Source: an uncultured Clostridia bacterium (GTDB lineage: Bacteria > Bacillota > Clostridia > TANB77 > CAG-465). Taken from it: 57,284 nucleotides of DNA. The DNA lies in NCBI GenBank assembly GCA_944386345.1, contig CALXAR010000004.1, forward strand, positions 1-57,284, given 5' to 3'. The notes beneath the pieces were generated by a model. That model did no database searches and was not told where the DNA came from. It saw nothing but the letters and a program-made list of their open reading frames with translations. Both the position numbers and the translations under genes were made by a program. Shown here piece by piece: positions 44,793-54,167 of the stretch. Each line of letters starts with the position of its first letter. The first letter of the stretch is position 1.

Positions 44793-45689
44793 CTATAGTT
44801 TATGTGTATATATATTTGTATCTAAGTTTATTGATATATTATTTAAATAATGTAATTTAGAATTCTCAGGAAATTTAAATGAATACTTAACAGCATATAA
44901 TAGCTGTTTATATTTTTTAAATTTTTTATTTATTTCATTTTTTCCATACTTAGGGTCTCCAATTATTGGATGAGAAATGCTAGAGAGCAATGCTCTTATT
45001 TGATGAGTTTTTCCAGTATGAATTATTACTCTTAGTATGGAATAATCTTTTTGTTTATATACCTTTTCAACAAAAATATCAGTTACAATTTTTTGAGAAT
45101 TTGGTAGATTTTTGTTATATATTCTAGATATACCTAGCTTGTTATCTTTTAATATATAATTTTCATAATGATAAGTAGTTTTATCAAAAGATGTACCACT
45201 TACATAAGCTATATATTCTTTTGTTATATATCCTTCTTTGAATGCTTCAAGTAAATTACTATAAGAAGTATTATTTTTAGAGAAAATAATAAGTCCAGAG
45301 GTATTTCTATCTAATCTATGACATATTTTTAGATTATTACCTTTAACTGATTTAACAAAATCTTCAAAAGTTGGCTCTGTTTGTTCATTATCTTCATTAT
45401 TTGATAAAATTCCTTGTGGCTTATACGCTACTAATATATTATCATCTTCATATTGTATATTCACCTCTTTTGGAAGGCCAAATAGTAGAGAATCATTAAT
45501 ATATATTTGTATTAAATCATTGCTTTTTACAAGATACTCTGGATTATTTATCCTTTTTTGGTTTACCTTAATATCTTTATTTCTTAAAGCCTTATACAAG
45601 GTAGAAGAAGAAAGATTTGGAAATCTGTCTTTTATTATATATATTATTTTTTCTTCTTTTTTTAAATTATTCACTCTAATTTCTTTCAT
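44793..45689 (-). CDS. RluA-family RNA pseudouridine synthase
   Basis: A 298-residue enzyme converting uridine to pseudouridine in rRNA or tRNA. N-terminal S4-like RNA-binding part (about 10-65) with FPNLSSSTLYKALRNKDIKVN, then the catalytic domain with ICHRLDRNTSGLIIFSK, whose Asp is the active site (about 147), GKTHQIRALLSSISHPIIGD (about 240-260) and KYGKNE. It belongs to the RluC/RluD group but the target position is uncertain. The chosen ATG 45689 has no Shine-Dalgarno; the -10 box is 8 bases upstream, pointing to a leaderless mRNA. Confidence 0.92.
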   Translation of the reverse strand: MKEIRVNNLKKEEKIIYIIKDRFPNLSSSTLYKALRNKDIKVNQKRINNPEYLVKSNDLIQIYINDSLLFGLPKEVNIQYEDDNILVAYKPQGILSNNEDNEQTEPTFEDFVKSVKGNNLKICHRLDRNTSGLIIFSKNNTSYSNLLEAFKEGYITKEYIAYVSGTSFDKTTYHYENYILKDNKLGISRIYNKNLPNSQKIVTDIFVEKVYKQKDYSILRVIIHTGKTHQIRALLSSISHPIIGDPKYGKNEINKKFKKYKQLLYAVKYSFKFPENSKLHYLNNISINLDTNIYTHKL

Positions 45690-45696
45690 AGACAAG

Positions 45697-45725
45697 ATTA
45701 TAGTACAATTTGTAAAAAAAAGCAA
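45697..45725 (-). promoter_or_regulatory. Promoter of RluA-family gene, leaderless
   Basis: On the minus strand TTGCTT (45725-45720), 17 bases, TATAAT (45702-45697). The expected start of transcription, about 7 bases on, coincides with the ATG at 45689. Confidence 0.6.
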
Positions 45726-45796
45726 TATTGAGTAGAAAAAGTAAGCATTTAGATATATAATATAGACGTAAAGATTGATGTACAAGCTCTGTAATA

Positions 45797-45825
45797 TTGA
45801 AAAAAAGTATAAAATATGTTAAAAT
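45797..45825 (+). promoter_or_regulatory. Promoter of nucleoside kinase gene
   Basis: TTGAAA at 45797-45802, 17-base spacer, TAAAAT at 45820-45825; a leader of about 27 bases precedes the ATG at 45859, with GGGGGAT as ribosome site. Confidence 0.6.
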
Positions 45826-45858
45826 ACAATTTAACTTTTTTATGGGGGATAGAGTTTT

Positions 45859-47514
45859 ATGAGAAAAAAATTAATAAAAATATCTTTTGAAAATGGTAAA
45901 GAGTTAATGGTAGAACCAGAGACAAGAGTAATTGATGCAATAGAAAAAGCTAATATTAAGTCAGACGAGGAGATATTAGCCGTAAAAATAAATAATAAAG
46001 AGAGATCTATTATGTATCATTTGATAGAAGATAGTAAATGTGATTTTATAACATATAGTACTATAGATGGAGAGAGAATATATAGTAGAAGTTTAAAATT
46101 CATATTTCTTATGGCATTACATAGACTTAATATTAAATTACACTTTAAATTTTCAAATAAAACAGGAAGAGATTATTTTGCCTTTGTAAGAGATGACGAA
46201 GAAGTTACTACAGCTCTAGTAAAAGAGATAAAAGAAGAGATGAAAAAAATTATTTCTCAGAATATAAGAATAATGAAAGAAAAGGGAAGTAGTAGAAGAA
46301 TTGCAAATTATTTAGAAAATAGAGAACAAGTAAAAAATATAGTAGATTTAGGAATAAATGAGAACTATACTGTATATTATGCAGAGGATTTCTATACATA
46401 TTTATATGGATCAGTAGTAATGTATACAGGGCATATAAAAGGATTTGATTTAAGAAAATACAAAAATGGAGTAATACTTATGCTTCCTGAAAAAAACAAT
46501 ATAGAAGAGGTAAAATATGATATAGAGACAAATAGAATGTTTGAGTTATCTACTAAATTTTCTGAGGTCTGTAAAGTTACATCAGTTGAAAGTGTAAATG
46601 ATCTTAATAGAAAGATAGTAGACGATGAGATAGATAGAGTAATCAGAAGAGCAGAGCTATATCATACTAATGAATTTTTTGAGATAACTAGAAGAATAAG
46701 TAGAAGCAACAGTATAAAAATTGTCATGCTTGCTGGACCTTCTTCATCAGGAAAGACTACTTCAGCACAAAGACTTGCAGATTCTCTTATGGTAAAAAAG
46801 AAGAATGCTATAGTTATTAGTATGGATAATTATTTTAAAGATGTAGGAAATATTCCAATAGGTAAAGATGGAAAAGAGGATTATGAATGCTTTGAAAATA
46901 TAGAGATAGATTTATTTAAAAAGCATATGCTAAGATTATTAAGAGGACAAAAAGTAATTCTTCCTACATTTAATTTTAAGCAGCAAAAGAAAGAATTTAA
47001 TAGTTCGCCAATAAGATTAGGCGAAAATGATATATTAATTATTGAGGGGATTCACGCTTTAAATCCTAAAGCTTCAGATTTTATACCTAAAGAAAATATA
47101 TTTAAACTATATGTAGCACCGATGGTAAGTATTAGATTTGATTCTTACACAATGCTTTCTTCTAATGATTTAAGAATGATGAGAAGATTTGTAAGAGACA
47201 ATTCTATACGAGGTGTTAGTGTTGAAAAGACTATGGAGCAATGGGAGAAGATTCGAATTGGTGATGAGCAAAATATTTTCCCATATGTAGATAGGGCAGA
47301 CTATATATTTAACACTAGCTTAATATATGAGTGGGCAGTATTAAAACCAATTGCAGAGAAATTACTATTAAAAATTAGTGATGATAGTAAATATTATTCT
47401 GAAGCTCGCAGACTACTAAATACATTGAGAAATTTTATAGGAATAGAAACTACTCTAATACCTAGTACGTCAATTCTAAGAGAGTTTATTGGTGGCGGAT
47501 GCTACTTAAGATAA
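45859..47514 (+). CDS. TGS-domain nucleoside (uridine-type) kinase
   Basis: A 551-residue protein of a clostridial family that joins threonyl-tRNA synthetase-like N-terminal parts with a P-loop kinase. Residues 1-65 form a TGS domain (FENGKELMVEPETRVIDAIE) and 75-190 an SAD-like region with FLMALHRLN. The C-terminal kinase has AGPSSSGKTTSAQRL as Walker A (about 294-308), SMDNYFKD (about 323-330) and LIIEGIHALNP (about 394-404). It should phosphorylate uridine or a related nucleoside with ATP; the use of the N-terminal part is unknown. Followed 17 bases later by the flippase gene. Confidence 0.9.
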   Translation: MRKKLIKISFENGKELMVEPETRVIDAIEKANIKSDEEILAVKINNKERSIMYHLIEDSKCDFITYSTIDGERIYSRSLKFIFLMALHRLNIKLHFKFSNKTGRDYFAFVRDDEEVTTALVKEIKEEMKKIISQNIRIMKEKGSSRRIANYLENREQVKNIVDLGINENYTVYYAEDFYTYLYGSVVMYTGHIKGFDLRKYKNGVILMLPEKNNIEEVKYDIETNRMFELSTKFSEVCKVTSVESVNDLNRKIVDDEIDRVIRRAELYHTNEFFEITRRISRSNSIKIVMLAGPSSSGKTTSAQRLADSLMVKKKNAIVISMDNYFKDVGNIPIGKDGKEDYECFENIEIDLFKKHMLRLLRGQKVILPTFNFKQQKKEFNSSPIRLGENDILIIEGIHALNPKASDFIPKENIFKLYVAPMVSIRFDSYTMLSSNDLRMMRRFVRDNSIRGVSVEKTMEQWEKIRIGDEQNIFPYVDRADYIFNTSLIYEWAVLKPIAEKLLLKISDDSKYYSEARRLLNTLRNFIGIETTLIPSTSILREFIGGGCYLR

Positions 47515-47531
47515 ATAAGGAGGAATAAAAT

Positions 47532-49121
47532 TTGGCAATAAAAAAACAATCCTTTATGAAGGGAGTTTTTGTTATAATGGGCTCCCAAATATTAATAAAA
47601 GTATTAGGATTTTTTTATAGAATAATTCAAACAAATATACCTCAATTCTCAGATGTTGGAAATAGCTATTACGGTTCTGGATATCAGGTTTATACCTTTA
47701 TACTGGCTATAGCAACAATGGGTATACCAAATACAATCTCTAAACTTGTGTCAGAAAAAATAACAGTTGGAGATAGAAGAGGTGCACACAAAATATTTAA
47801 AACTGCATTTTTAGTATTTGTGAGTATTGCGACTATATTTGCATTAGGACTATTTTTTGGAGCAGGAATTATTTCAGATAAGATATTAAATAATCCTGGT
47901 GTAAAATATACACTGATGGCTCTTTCACCAGCAATTATATTTGTATCTATGTCTGCTGTTTTAAGAGGATATTTTATAGGAATGGAGAATGTTAGTGAGT
48001 ATAGTAAGGCTCAAATTATTGAGCAAGTAATTAACTGCGTATTCTCAGTAATATTTGTATTTATGCTTATTGGAAACAGTCCTGAAATAATGGCTGCAGG
48101 TTCTACTCTTGCAACTACTGTTGCAACATCAGCTGCGTTTTTCTATTTAGTTAGGTACTATAAGAAAAATAGAGCTGAAATATGGAGAGAGATAAATAAA
48201 GCACAACAGTTTGCTACAGAATCTAGAAAGAAAATTGCAAAGAAACTTATATCATATGCTATACCAATTTCTTTTGGAAGTGTGGTATCAGCTTTGTCTG
48301 GACTGATAGATGTTGTTACTGTTGTAAATGGGCTTCAAAAATATGGATACGATATTGTAACAGCAAATGCAAAATATGGTATACTTTCAGGTAAAGTTGA
48401 TATATTACTTGCAGTACCTTTATCAATTAATGTGGCATTCTCTGTTGCTTTAGTTCCATTTATATCATCTGCTATTGCAAGACATAGAAAAGATGAGGCT
48501 TTAAGTAAGATAAAGTATTCTTTAAAAATATCATCACTTATAGCACTTCCATGTACTTTTGGACTTTTTGTACTTGCAACACCAATTTTTCAGATGATAT
48601 TCCCAAATGCACCAGAAGGAGCATATTTACTCCAGATTGAGTGTTGGCTATTGTTTTTCTCTGTAGTTTGTCAGACTATAACAGGAGCACTACAAGGAAT
48701 CGGTAAACTAGCTGTTCCAGGATTTGCACTTCTTGCAGGAACAGTAATAAAGTATATATTAAATGTTATATTTATACCGCTTTATGGAGAAGTAGTTCCA
48801 GCTATTACAAGTATTGTGTTTAGTGCAACTTCTTGTATAATATCTGCAGTTGTATTATTTAGAGCATTAAACGTAAAAATGCCTTTAAAAGAAGTTATAG
48901 TTAAACCATTTATTTCAAGTGCTTTAATGGGACTTTCTGTATTTGTTTCATATAAATTATTAATGATGATTAGTTTAGGTAATACACTTTCTACTCTTAT
49001 CTCAATAGGAATTGGAGTATGTGTATATGCATTTTTAGTAGTTATACTTAAAATATTAAATAAAGAGGAAATTCAACAATTACCTTATGGTAACAAAATA
49101 TGTAAAATGCTTAAAATATAG
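47532..49121 (+). CDS. SpoVB-like polysaccharide flippase (MOP superfamily)
   Basis: A 529-residue membrane protein with about fourteen helices, of the oligosaccharide/lipid II flippase family (MATE-like fold). N-terminal KQSFMKGVFVIMGSQILIKVLGFFYRI and GYQVYTFILAIATMGIPNTISKLVSEK (each read in parts) match stage V sporulation protein B and MurJ-like flippases. GDRRGAHKIFKTA and AIARHRKDEALSKIKYSLK are typical cytoplasmic loops. Its likely role is lipid-linked peptidoglycan precursor transport, perhaps for the spore cortex; which of SpoVB/YtgP types it represents cannot be decided. TTG start with AGGAGGAAT. Confidence 0.87.
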   Translation: MAIKKQSFMKGVFVIMGSQILIKVLGFFYRIIQTNIPQFSDVGNSYYGSGYQVYTFILAIATMGIPNTISKLVSEKITVGDRRGAHKIFKTAFLVFVSIATIFALGLFFGAGIISDKILNNPGVKYTLMALSPAIIFVSMSAVLRGYFIGMENVSEYSKAQIIEQVINCVFSVIFVFMLIGNSPEIMAAGSTLATTVATSAAFFYLVRYYKKNRAEIWREINKAQQFATESRKKIAKKLISYAIPISFGSVVSALSGLIDVVTVVNGLQKYGYDIVTANAKYGILSGKVDILLAVPLSINVAFSVALVPFISSAIARHRKDEALSKIKYSLKISSLIALPCTFGLFVLATPIFQMIFPNAPEGAYLLQIECWLLFFSVVCQTITGALQGIGKLAVPGFALLAGTVIKYILNVIFIPLYGEVVPAITSIVFSATSCIISAVVLFRALNVKMPLKEVIVKPFISSALMGLSVFVSYKLLMMISLGNTLSTLISIGIGVCVYAFLVVILKILNKEEIQQLPYGNKICKMLKI

Positions 49122-49163
49122 CTAAAAAACGATGTTTTTTTGTCAGAAAAAAGAAGAAAACTG

Positions 49164-49192
49164 TTGACAATACTAGTCTTTTGTAGTATATT
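49164..49192 (+). promoter_or_regulatory. Strong sigma-A promoter of HU gene
   Basis: TTGACA at 49164-49169, 17 bases, TATATT at 49187-49192. The gene starts about 28 bases after the expected +1 with TAGGAGGGG as ribosome site. Confidence 0.82.
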
Positions 49193-49225
49193 CTAAGTAT
49201 AATTAAACAATAGGAGGGGATTAGA

Positions 49226-49504
49226 ATGAATAAAGCTGAATTAATCGCTAAAATAGCAGAAGAAAGCAAACTAACTAAAAAAGCTGCCGAAACTGCTTTA
49301 GATGCGTTCGTTACTAGTGTTGAAGAAGCACTTAAAAACGGAGAAAAAGTTCAATTAGTTGGTTTTGGTACTTTCGAAGTAAGAGAAAGAGCTGCTAGAA
49401 AAGGTAGAAACCCACAAACTAAAGCTGAAATAAAAATACCAGCTTCAAAAGCTCCAGTATTTAAAGCTGGAAAAGCATTAAAAGAATTAGTAAACAAAAA
49501 ATAA
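49226..49504 (+). CDS. hup: HU-family nucleoid protein
   Basis: A 92-residue HU/IHF-type histone-like protein, a dimer that bends DNA and compacts the nucleoid. It has [20 protein letters not shown] (helix pair), [21 protein letters not shown] (about 43-63, the hallmark before the beta arm), [21 protein letters not shown], and ends KELVNKK. The codon use is cleaner and more regular than average, as for highly expressed genes. It has its own strong promoter and terminator. Confidence 0.97.
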   Translation: MNKAELIAKIAEESKLTKKAAETALDAFVTSVEEALKNGEKVQLVGFGTFEVRERAARKGRNPQTKAEIKIPASKAPVFKAGKALKELVNKK

Positions 49505-49519
49505 TTCATTTTATACAAA

Positions 49520-49549
49520 AAAATCACGATTTAATCGTGATTTTTTTTA
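49520..49549. terminator. Bidirectional terminator between HU and mscL
   Basis: ATCACGAT/ATCGTGAT (49523-49530 and 49534-49541) with loop TTA, five or so A's before and eight T's after. Confidence 0.88.
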
Positions 49550-50016
49550 TTTGTTATATCATTATTTTCTTCTAGTATACTTGTACAATGAGCACATCTT
49601 GTAGCTTTTAAAGGAATTGTACTTAAGCAATATGGACAAGTCTTTGTAGTTACCTCAGTCTTTACTTCTTGTTTTTTATTAGCTCTTGTTAAGGCTTTCA
49701 CAATGATAAAAAGAACTAATGAAATTATTAAAAAGCTAATTATAGAATTAAGTACAGCACCATAACCAAAAGATACGCCTTTTATAGTAAAAGATAAGTC
49801 TGATAAATCAACATTACTAGTTAGTGCTCCAATAAGAGGTGAGATTAAAGATTGAACTATAGAGTTTACAATAGCAGTAAATGCAGAACCCATAACCATA
49901 CCTATAGCCAAATCTAAAACATTTCCTTTCATAGCAAACTTTTTATAATCTTCAAAAGCTACTTTTGCTTTTTCTTTAGATATGTCTTGTAATTCTTTTC
50001 TATCAATTTTCTTCAT
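49531..50016 (-). CDS. mscL: MscL large-conductance mechanosensitive channel with zinc ribbon
   Basis: A 161-residue protein. The channel part has the amphipathic N-terminus, FAMKGNVLDLAIGMVMGSAFTAIVNS (in two pieces, TM1, about 27-52), LISPLIGAL, and TM2 (about 87-108). It opens at high membrane tension to discharge solutes. The residues after it are unusual: CPYC (127-130) and CAHC (141-144) would form a four-cysteine zinc ribbon on the cytoplasmic C-terminus, before a disordered Asn/Lys tail. Bacterial MscL usually ends with a simple helix. AGGTGAT-type ribosome site (plus strand ATCACC). With two MscS-like genes there are three tension channels in this window. Confidence 0.94.
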   Translation of the reverse strand: MKKIDRKELQDISKEKAKVAFEDYKKFAMKGNVLDLAIGMVMGSAFTAIVNSIVQSLISPLIGALTSNVDLSDLSFTIKGVSFGYGAVLNSIISFLIISLVLFIIVKALTRANKKQEVKTEVTTKTCPYCLSTIPLKATRCAHCTSILEENNDITNKKNHD

Positions 50017-50122
50017 TTATATCACCAACAAAATATTACTATAAAATTACAATAAAATCAATATTTCTTATTCTATTGACAAATATTTAAAATACATATA
50101 ATATTAATATAGGTGATTGTAT

Positions 50123-51154
50123 ATGGAAAACGAAAATAAAAAAGAATTAATGAGAATATTCTATAAGAATAAGATGTTTAACAAAGTAGCAATAGGTTTT
50201 CTTTTAGTTGGCATCTTTCTATTTGCAATAGGAATAATAATACAGTCAAGAGAACTACCTAATGCTTTAGCTTTAGAAGATGTGACACAAGAAGATCAAT
50301 ACGTTAAAGAAGACGTTTATGCTATAACTGATTATTTTGCAACCTATAGTGAGGATGACATAGTAAAAGATAAGTATTATTTGGCAGTTGGAGATTCAAT
50401 GCTTTATATATTAAACTTAGATTATAATCAGTATGTTGATATATGTACTGAATTAGAATCTAATTTGTATACTGTAACAGGAATGAGTGAGCCTGTATCA
50501 GACGAATTAAAAAAATTAGCTATAGATACATATAATGAGATTTATGAAACTGATGCATTAAACGAATCTAATTTTGAGACTGTATTTTCAGCATATTTAA
50601 TTAATGCTAAAAGAACACCAAATGATGGAGCTCAAATCTTTAAAGATTTAGGTATTATTTCATTAATATGTTCTGTTATATTTGTAATAATATATATTGT
50701 AATAATATTAAAAACTAAGAGAAATATAAGAAAAGTAGCAGAAGAGTATGATTTAGCACAAATTTCTATAGAACTTTCATTTCCAAGCAAACTAGAGTAT
50801 CAGAAGACAAAGACAATTTTCTTAGATACATATGTTATTGACTATTCTACTGCTTTAGATGTAATAAGATATGAAGATATTGTCTGGGTATATCCTAATG
50901 AGCATAGAATTAATGGTATAAAATCTGCACAACAAATTGTTGTAGTTACAAAAGATAAAAAAAGACGTGTGATAGCTGAAACTGATGCTTTTGGAAAAGA
51001 AAATAAAAAGCAATTTGAAAGTACATATAATGAGCTTGCAAAACGTAGACCAAATGCTTTATTTGGATATACAAAAGAAAACATTGATGCAATGTCTAAG
51101 AAGAATATAGATGAAACAATTGATAAAATTACTGAAAAAGATTTAAAAGAGTAA
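50123..51154 (+). CDS. Two-helix membrane protein with PH-like C-terminal domain
   Basis: A 343-residue protein from ATG 50123, AGGTGA at 50111-50116; TTG 50117 is rejected. There is one membrane helix near 22-42, an extracytoplasmic region of about 130 residues (about 45-175) with many acidic and Tyr residues, a second helix (about 178-200), and a cytoplasmic part of beta strands (about 215-320) in the style of bacterial PH domains: DTYVIDYSTALDVIRYEDIVW, IVVVTKDKKRRVIAET and YNELAKRRPNALFGYT. A lipid- or protein-binding role may be suspected. I cannot name the family. Single gene with terminator. Confidence 0.75.
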   Translation: MENENKKELMRIFYKNKMFNKVAIGFLLVGIFLFAIGIIIQSRELPNALALEDVTQEDQYVKEDVYAITDYFATYSEDDIVKDKYYLAVGDSMLYILNLDYNQYVDICTELESNLYTVTGMSEPVSDELKKLAIDTYNEIYETDALNESNFETVFSAYLINAKRTPNDGAQIFKDLGIISLICSVIFVIIYIVIILKTKRNIRKVAEEYDLAQISIELSFPSKLEYQKTKTIFLDTYVIDYSTALDVIRYEDIVWVYPNEHRINGIKSAQQIVVVTKDKKRRVIAETDAFGKENKKQFESTYNELAKRRPNALFGYTKENIDAMSKKNIDETIDKITEKDLKE

Positions 51155-51158
51155 TCTG

Positions 51159-51198
51159 AAAAGAACCTGAAAGAACATTTTTTCAGGTTCTTTTATAA
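51159..51198 (+). terminator. Terminator
   Basis: Stem AAAAGAACCTGAAA/TTTCAGGTTCTTTT (51159-51172 and 51181-51194) with a loop of about eight bases; the T run is part of the stem. Confidence 0.8.
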
Positions 51199-51264
51199 TT
51201 AGAGTATGTTGATTTTTACTAAGATTTATAGTAAAATAAGTTTTAGTGTTTAAAGGAGAGAAAA

Positions 51265-52875
51265 ATGTTAGGAACAAACGGAGTTACAGTTAGATTTGGA
51301 AAAAGAGTTTTATATGAGGATGTAAATGTTAAATTTACTCCAGGAAATTGCTATGGAATTATTGGCGCAAATGGTGCTGGTAAATCTACATTTTTAAAAG
51401 TATTAACAGGAGAATTGGAGCCAAGTGAGGGAGAAGTATATTTAACAAAAAATGAGAGACTTGGTGTCTTAAAACAAGATCATTATATGTATGATGATGT
51501 AAAAGTAATAGATACAGTTATCCGTGGAAATGAAAGACTATATGAGATAATGAAGGAAAAAGATGCTTTATATGCAAAACCAGATTTTAATGATGAAGAT
51601 GGAATAAAAGCTGGAGAGCTAGAAGCAGAATTTGCTGAATTAAATGGCTGGATGGCTGATACAGACGCTGCTCAACTTTTAAATGGACTAGGAATTGAAA
51701 CTGAGCTTCATGAATGCTTAATGAAAGAGCTTACAGGACCACAAAAGGTAAAAGTATTACTTGCTCAAGCTTTATTTGGTAATCCAGATGTTTTGATTTT
51801 AGATGAGCCTACAAATAACCTAGATATGGCAGCAATAAGCTGGTTAGAAGAATTCTTAATTAATTTTGAAAATACAGTAATAGTTGTTTCTCACGACAGA
51901 TACTTTTTAAATAAGGTATGTACACATATTTTAGATATTGACTATGGAAAAATCAACTTATTTGTTGGTAACTATGATTTCTGGTATGAATCAAGTCAGC
52001 TTGCTTTAAAACAAATGAAAGATGCAAATAAGAAGAAAGAAGAAAAAATAAAAGAACTAGAAGAATTTATTAGAAGGTTTAGTGCAAATGCTTCAAAATC
52101 AAAACAAGCAACATCTAGAAAGAAAACATTAGAAAAAATTCAACTTGATGAAATTAAGCCATCAACAAGAAGATATCCATTTATAGATTTTAAACCTGAA
52201 AGAGAGTCAGGAAAGGAAATACTATCTGTTGAAGATGTATCTTTAAATGTTGATGGAGAACAGCTTTTAAAGAATGTTTCTTTTAAGATATTAAAAGGTG
52301 ATAAGATTGCACTTGTAGGTGGAAATGGTCTTGCAAAGACTGCTCTATTTAATATTATAATGGGAAAAGTAAAACCAGATACAGGAAAAATTACATTTGG
52401 TCAGACAATTAAACCTTCATATGTACCTCAAGATAATGAGGAGTATTTTAAAGAGGATAAAAGTATTGTTCAGTGGATAGCAGATGATTATGGAATTACA
52501 GATGAGACAGTAGTAAGAAGCTTTTTAGGAAGAATGCTATTTTCAGGAGATGAGGCTTTAAAGAAAATAGGAGTATTATCAGGGGGAGAAAGAGCAAGAT
52601 GTATGCTTGCAAGAGCTATGCTTGAAGCTCCAAACTTATTATTTTTAGATGAGCCTACAAATCATCTAGATCTTGAGAGTATAACCGCTTTAAACGAAGG
52701 GCTTATTAGAACAAATGCAGAGCTTATGTTTGTATCTCATGATCACCAATTTGTACAAACTGTTGCAAATAGGATAATAGAGATTACTGATGATGGAATT
52801 ATAGATAAAAGATGTACATACGATGAATATTTAGAGCAAAATGTTGACTTGATGAAAAAAGAGACTAGTCTATAG
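51265..52875 (+). CDS. ABC-F family ATPase (YbiT/YkpA-like)
   Basis: A 536-residue soluble protein with two ATP-binding cassettes. ABC-F proteins act on the ribosome, in translation control or drug protection; they lack membrane parts. Cassette 1 has GANGAGKST (about 35-43), a variant signature LTGPQ (about 157) and LILDEPTNNLD; the linker (about 245-300) is a charged helix; cassette 2 has GGNGLAKTAL as Walker A (about 352), LSGGERAR and LFLDEPTNHLDLES. The second Walker A has Ala where Gly is usual, which from memory is common in the clostridial members. No antibiotic resistance can be inferred. It is followed 9 bases on by the phosphodiesterase gene. Confidence 0.92.
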   Translation: MLGTNGVTVRFGKRVLYEDVNVKFTPGNCYGIIGANGAGKSTFLKVLTGELEPSEGEVYLTKNERLGVLKQDHYMYDDVKVIDTVIRGNERLYEIMKEKDALYAKPDFNDEDGIKAGELEAEFAELNGWMADTDAAQLLNGLGIETELHECLMKELTGPQKVKVLLAQALFGNPDVLILDEPTNNLDMAAISWLEEFLINFENTVIVVSHDRYFLNKVCTHILDIDYGKINLFVGNYDFWYESSQLALKQMKDANKKKEEKIKELEEFIRRFSANASKSKQATSRKKTLEKIQLDEIKPSTRRYPFIDFKPERESGKEILSVEDVSLNVDGEQLLKNVSFKILKGDKIALVGGNGLAKTALFNIIMGKVKPDTGKITFGQTIKPSYVPQDNEEYFKEDKSIVQWIADDYGITDETVVRSFLGRMLFSGDEALKKIGVLSGGERARCMLARAMLEAPNLLFLDEPTNHLDLESITALNEGLIRTNAELMFVSHDHQFVQTVANRIIEITDDGIIDKRCTYDEYLEQNVDLMKKETSL

Positions 52876-52884
52876 GAGGAGAAG

Positions 52885-54003
52885 ATGATAAAGTACCCTG
52901 ATTATGATAATAGTATATTATCTGTTATTTCTTCTATTTTGAAATATTATGGATATGATAATGGACATAAGAGCTTAAAAGTATTAGATGAAAAGCTAAA
53001 GAATAAGTATAATAATATTGTACTTATGATATTTGATGGAATGGGTGTAACATCTGTTCGTAAGCATTTGAGAGATACAGATTTTTTAATGCAGCATTAT
53101 GTTGGAACTATTTCTTCTGTTTGCCCATCAACTACAGGATGTGCAATACCAACTATTGAGAGTGGTAAAACTCCAATTGAGCATTCTTGGCTTGGCTGGG
53201 ATATGTATTTTAGAGAATATGATGCAAATATTACTGTATTTAAAAATACATATCAAGATAGTAACGAAAAAGTCGAAGAGTATAGTGTAGCACAAAAATA
53301 TATGGGATATAAAAATATATTTGATATAATAAGAGAGACTACAGAAGGAGTTGTAACTCCACATGATATATCTAAATATTCTGATACAAATGAGTTTGTA
53401 TTTAGTTGTGAAGAGATGCTAAGAAAAGTTCATTCAATTGCCAAAAATGATGTAGAGGACTTTATATATACTTATGTTGAAGAACCAGATTCTGTAATGC
53501 ATGCACTTGGAGTAGAGCATGAGTATGTAAAAGAAAATATAAGATATATTAATAGTTTAGTATGTGAACTTGCTGGCGTTTTAGATGATTCACTAATAAT
53601 AGTAATGGCAGATCATGGCTTAATAGATACAACAACGCTTTATTTAGAAGATTACCCTAAAATACAAGAGATGCTAGTTAGAAGACCAAGTATTGAAAGT
53701 CGAGCTGTCAACTTATATGTAAAAGATGAGTATAAAAAGGTTTTTGCTAAAGAATTTAATAAGGTTTTTGGAAAAGATTTTCTTCTTTTAACAAAAGAGC
53801 AAATATTGGATAAAAAATTATTTGGTAACGGACAAAAAAATCCAAGAATTGATGATGTGGTAGGAGATTATATGGCGTTTGGTATATCAGATAAGGCACT
53901 TGAGTGGGAAAAAGTCGGCTTCTTACTTGAAGCGAGACACGCCGGACTTACAAAGGAAGAAATGGAGGTACCTTTATTTATAATAGATACAAATAAACTA
54001 TAA
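52885..54003 (+). CDS. Alkaline phosphatase-superfamily phosphodiesterase/nucleotide pyrophosphatase
   Basis: A 372-residue protein of the type I phosphodiesterase/nucleotide pyrophosphatase group. The metal site is suggested by LMIFDGMG (about 47-54), the nucleophile Thr in SVCPSTTGCAIPT (about 78-90), EPDSVMHALGVEHEYV (about 203-218), VMADHGL (about 240-246) and EARHAGLT (about 353-360). The substrate is unknown. AGGAGGAG precedes the ATG. No signal peptide, so it is cytoplasmic, unlike many members. Probably in an operon with the ABC-F gene. Confidence 0.88.
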   Translation: MIKYPDYDNSILSVISSILKYYGYDNGHKSLKVLDEKLKNKYNNIVLMIFDGMGVTSVRKHLRDTDFLMQHYVGTISSVCPSTTGCAIPTIESGKTPIEHSWLGWDMYFREYDANITVFKNTYQDSNEKVEEYSVAQKYMGYKNIFDIIRETTEGVVTPHDISKYSDTNEFVFSCEEMLRKVHSIAKNDVEDFIYTYVEEPDSVMHALGVEHEYVKENIRYINSLVCELAGVLDDSLIIVMADHGLIDTTTLYLEDYPKIQEMLVRRPSIESRAVNLYVKDEYKKVFAKEFNKVFGKDFLLLTKEQILDKKLFGNGQKNPRIDDVVGDYMAFGISDKALEWEKVGFLLEARHAGLTKEEMEVPLFIIDTNKL

Positions 54004-54020
54004 AAAAATACAAAAAATAC

Positions 54021-54049
54021 TTGATTTTTTAATTCAACTGTGTTATTAT
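54021..54049 (+). promoter_or_regulatory. Promoter of tRNA-Arg
   Basis: TTGATT at 54021-54026, 17-base spacer and TATTAT at 54044-54049, 27 bases before the mature tRNA. Confidence 0.65.
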
Positions 54050-54076
54050 ATTAGAGTACTAAATAATAGTACGGAT

Positions 54077-54153
<77 letters not shown>

Positions 54154-54167
54154 AAGAAAATGTATTG

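Noticed and set aside
51265-52875. Antibiotic-resistance ABC-F
   Set aside because: The motifs fit the housekeeping YbiT/YkpA type better, and there is no resistance context or leader-peptide attenuator.
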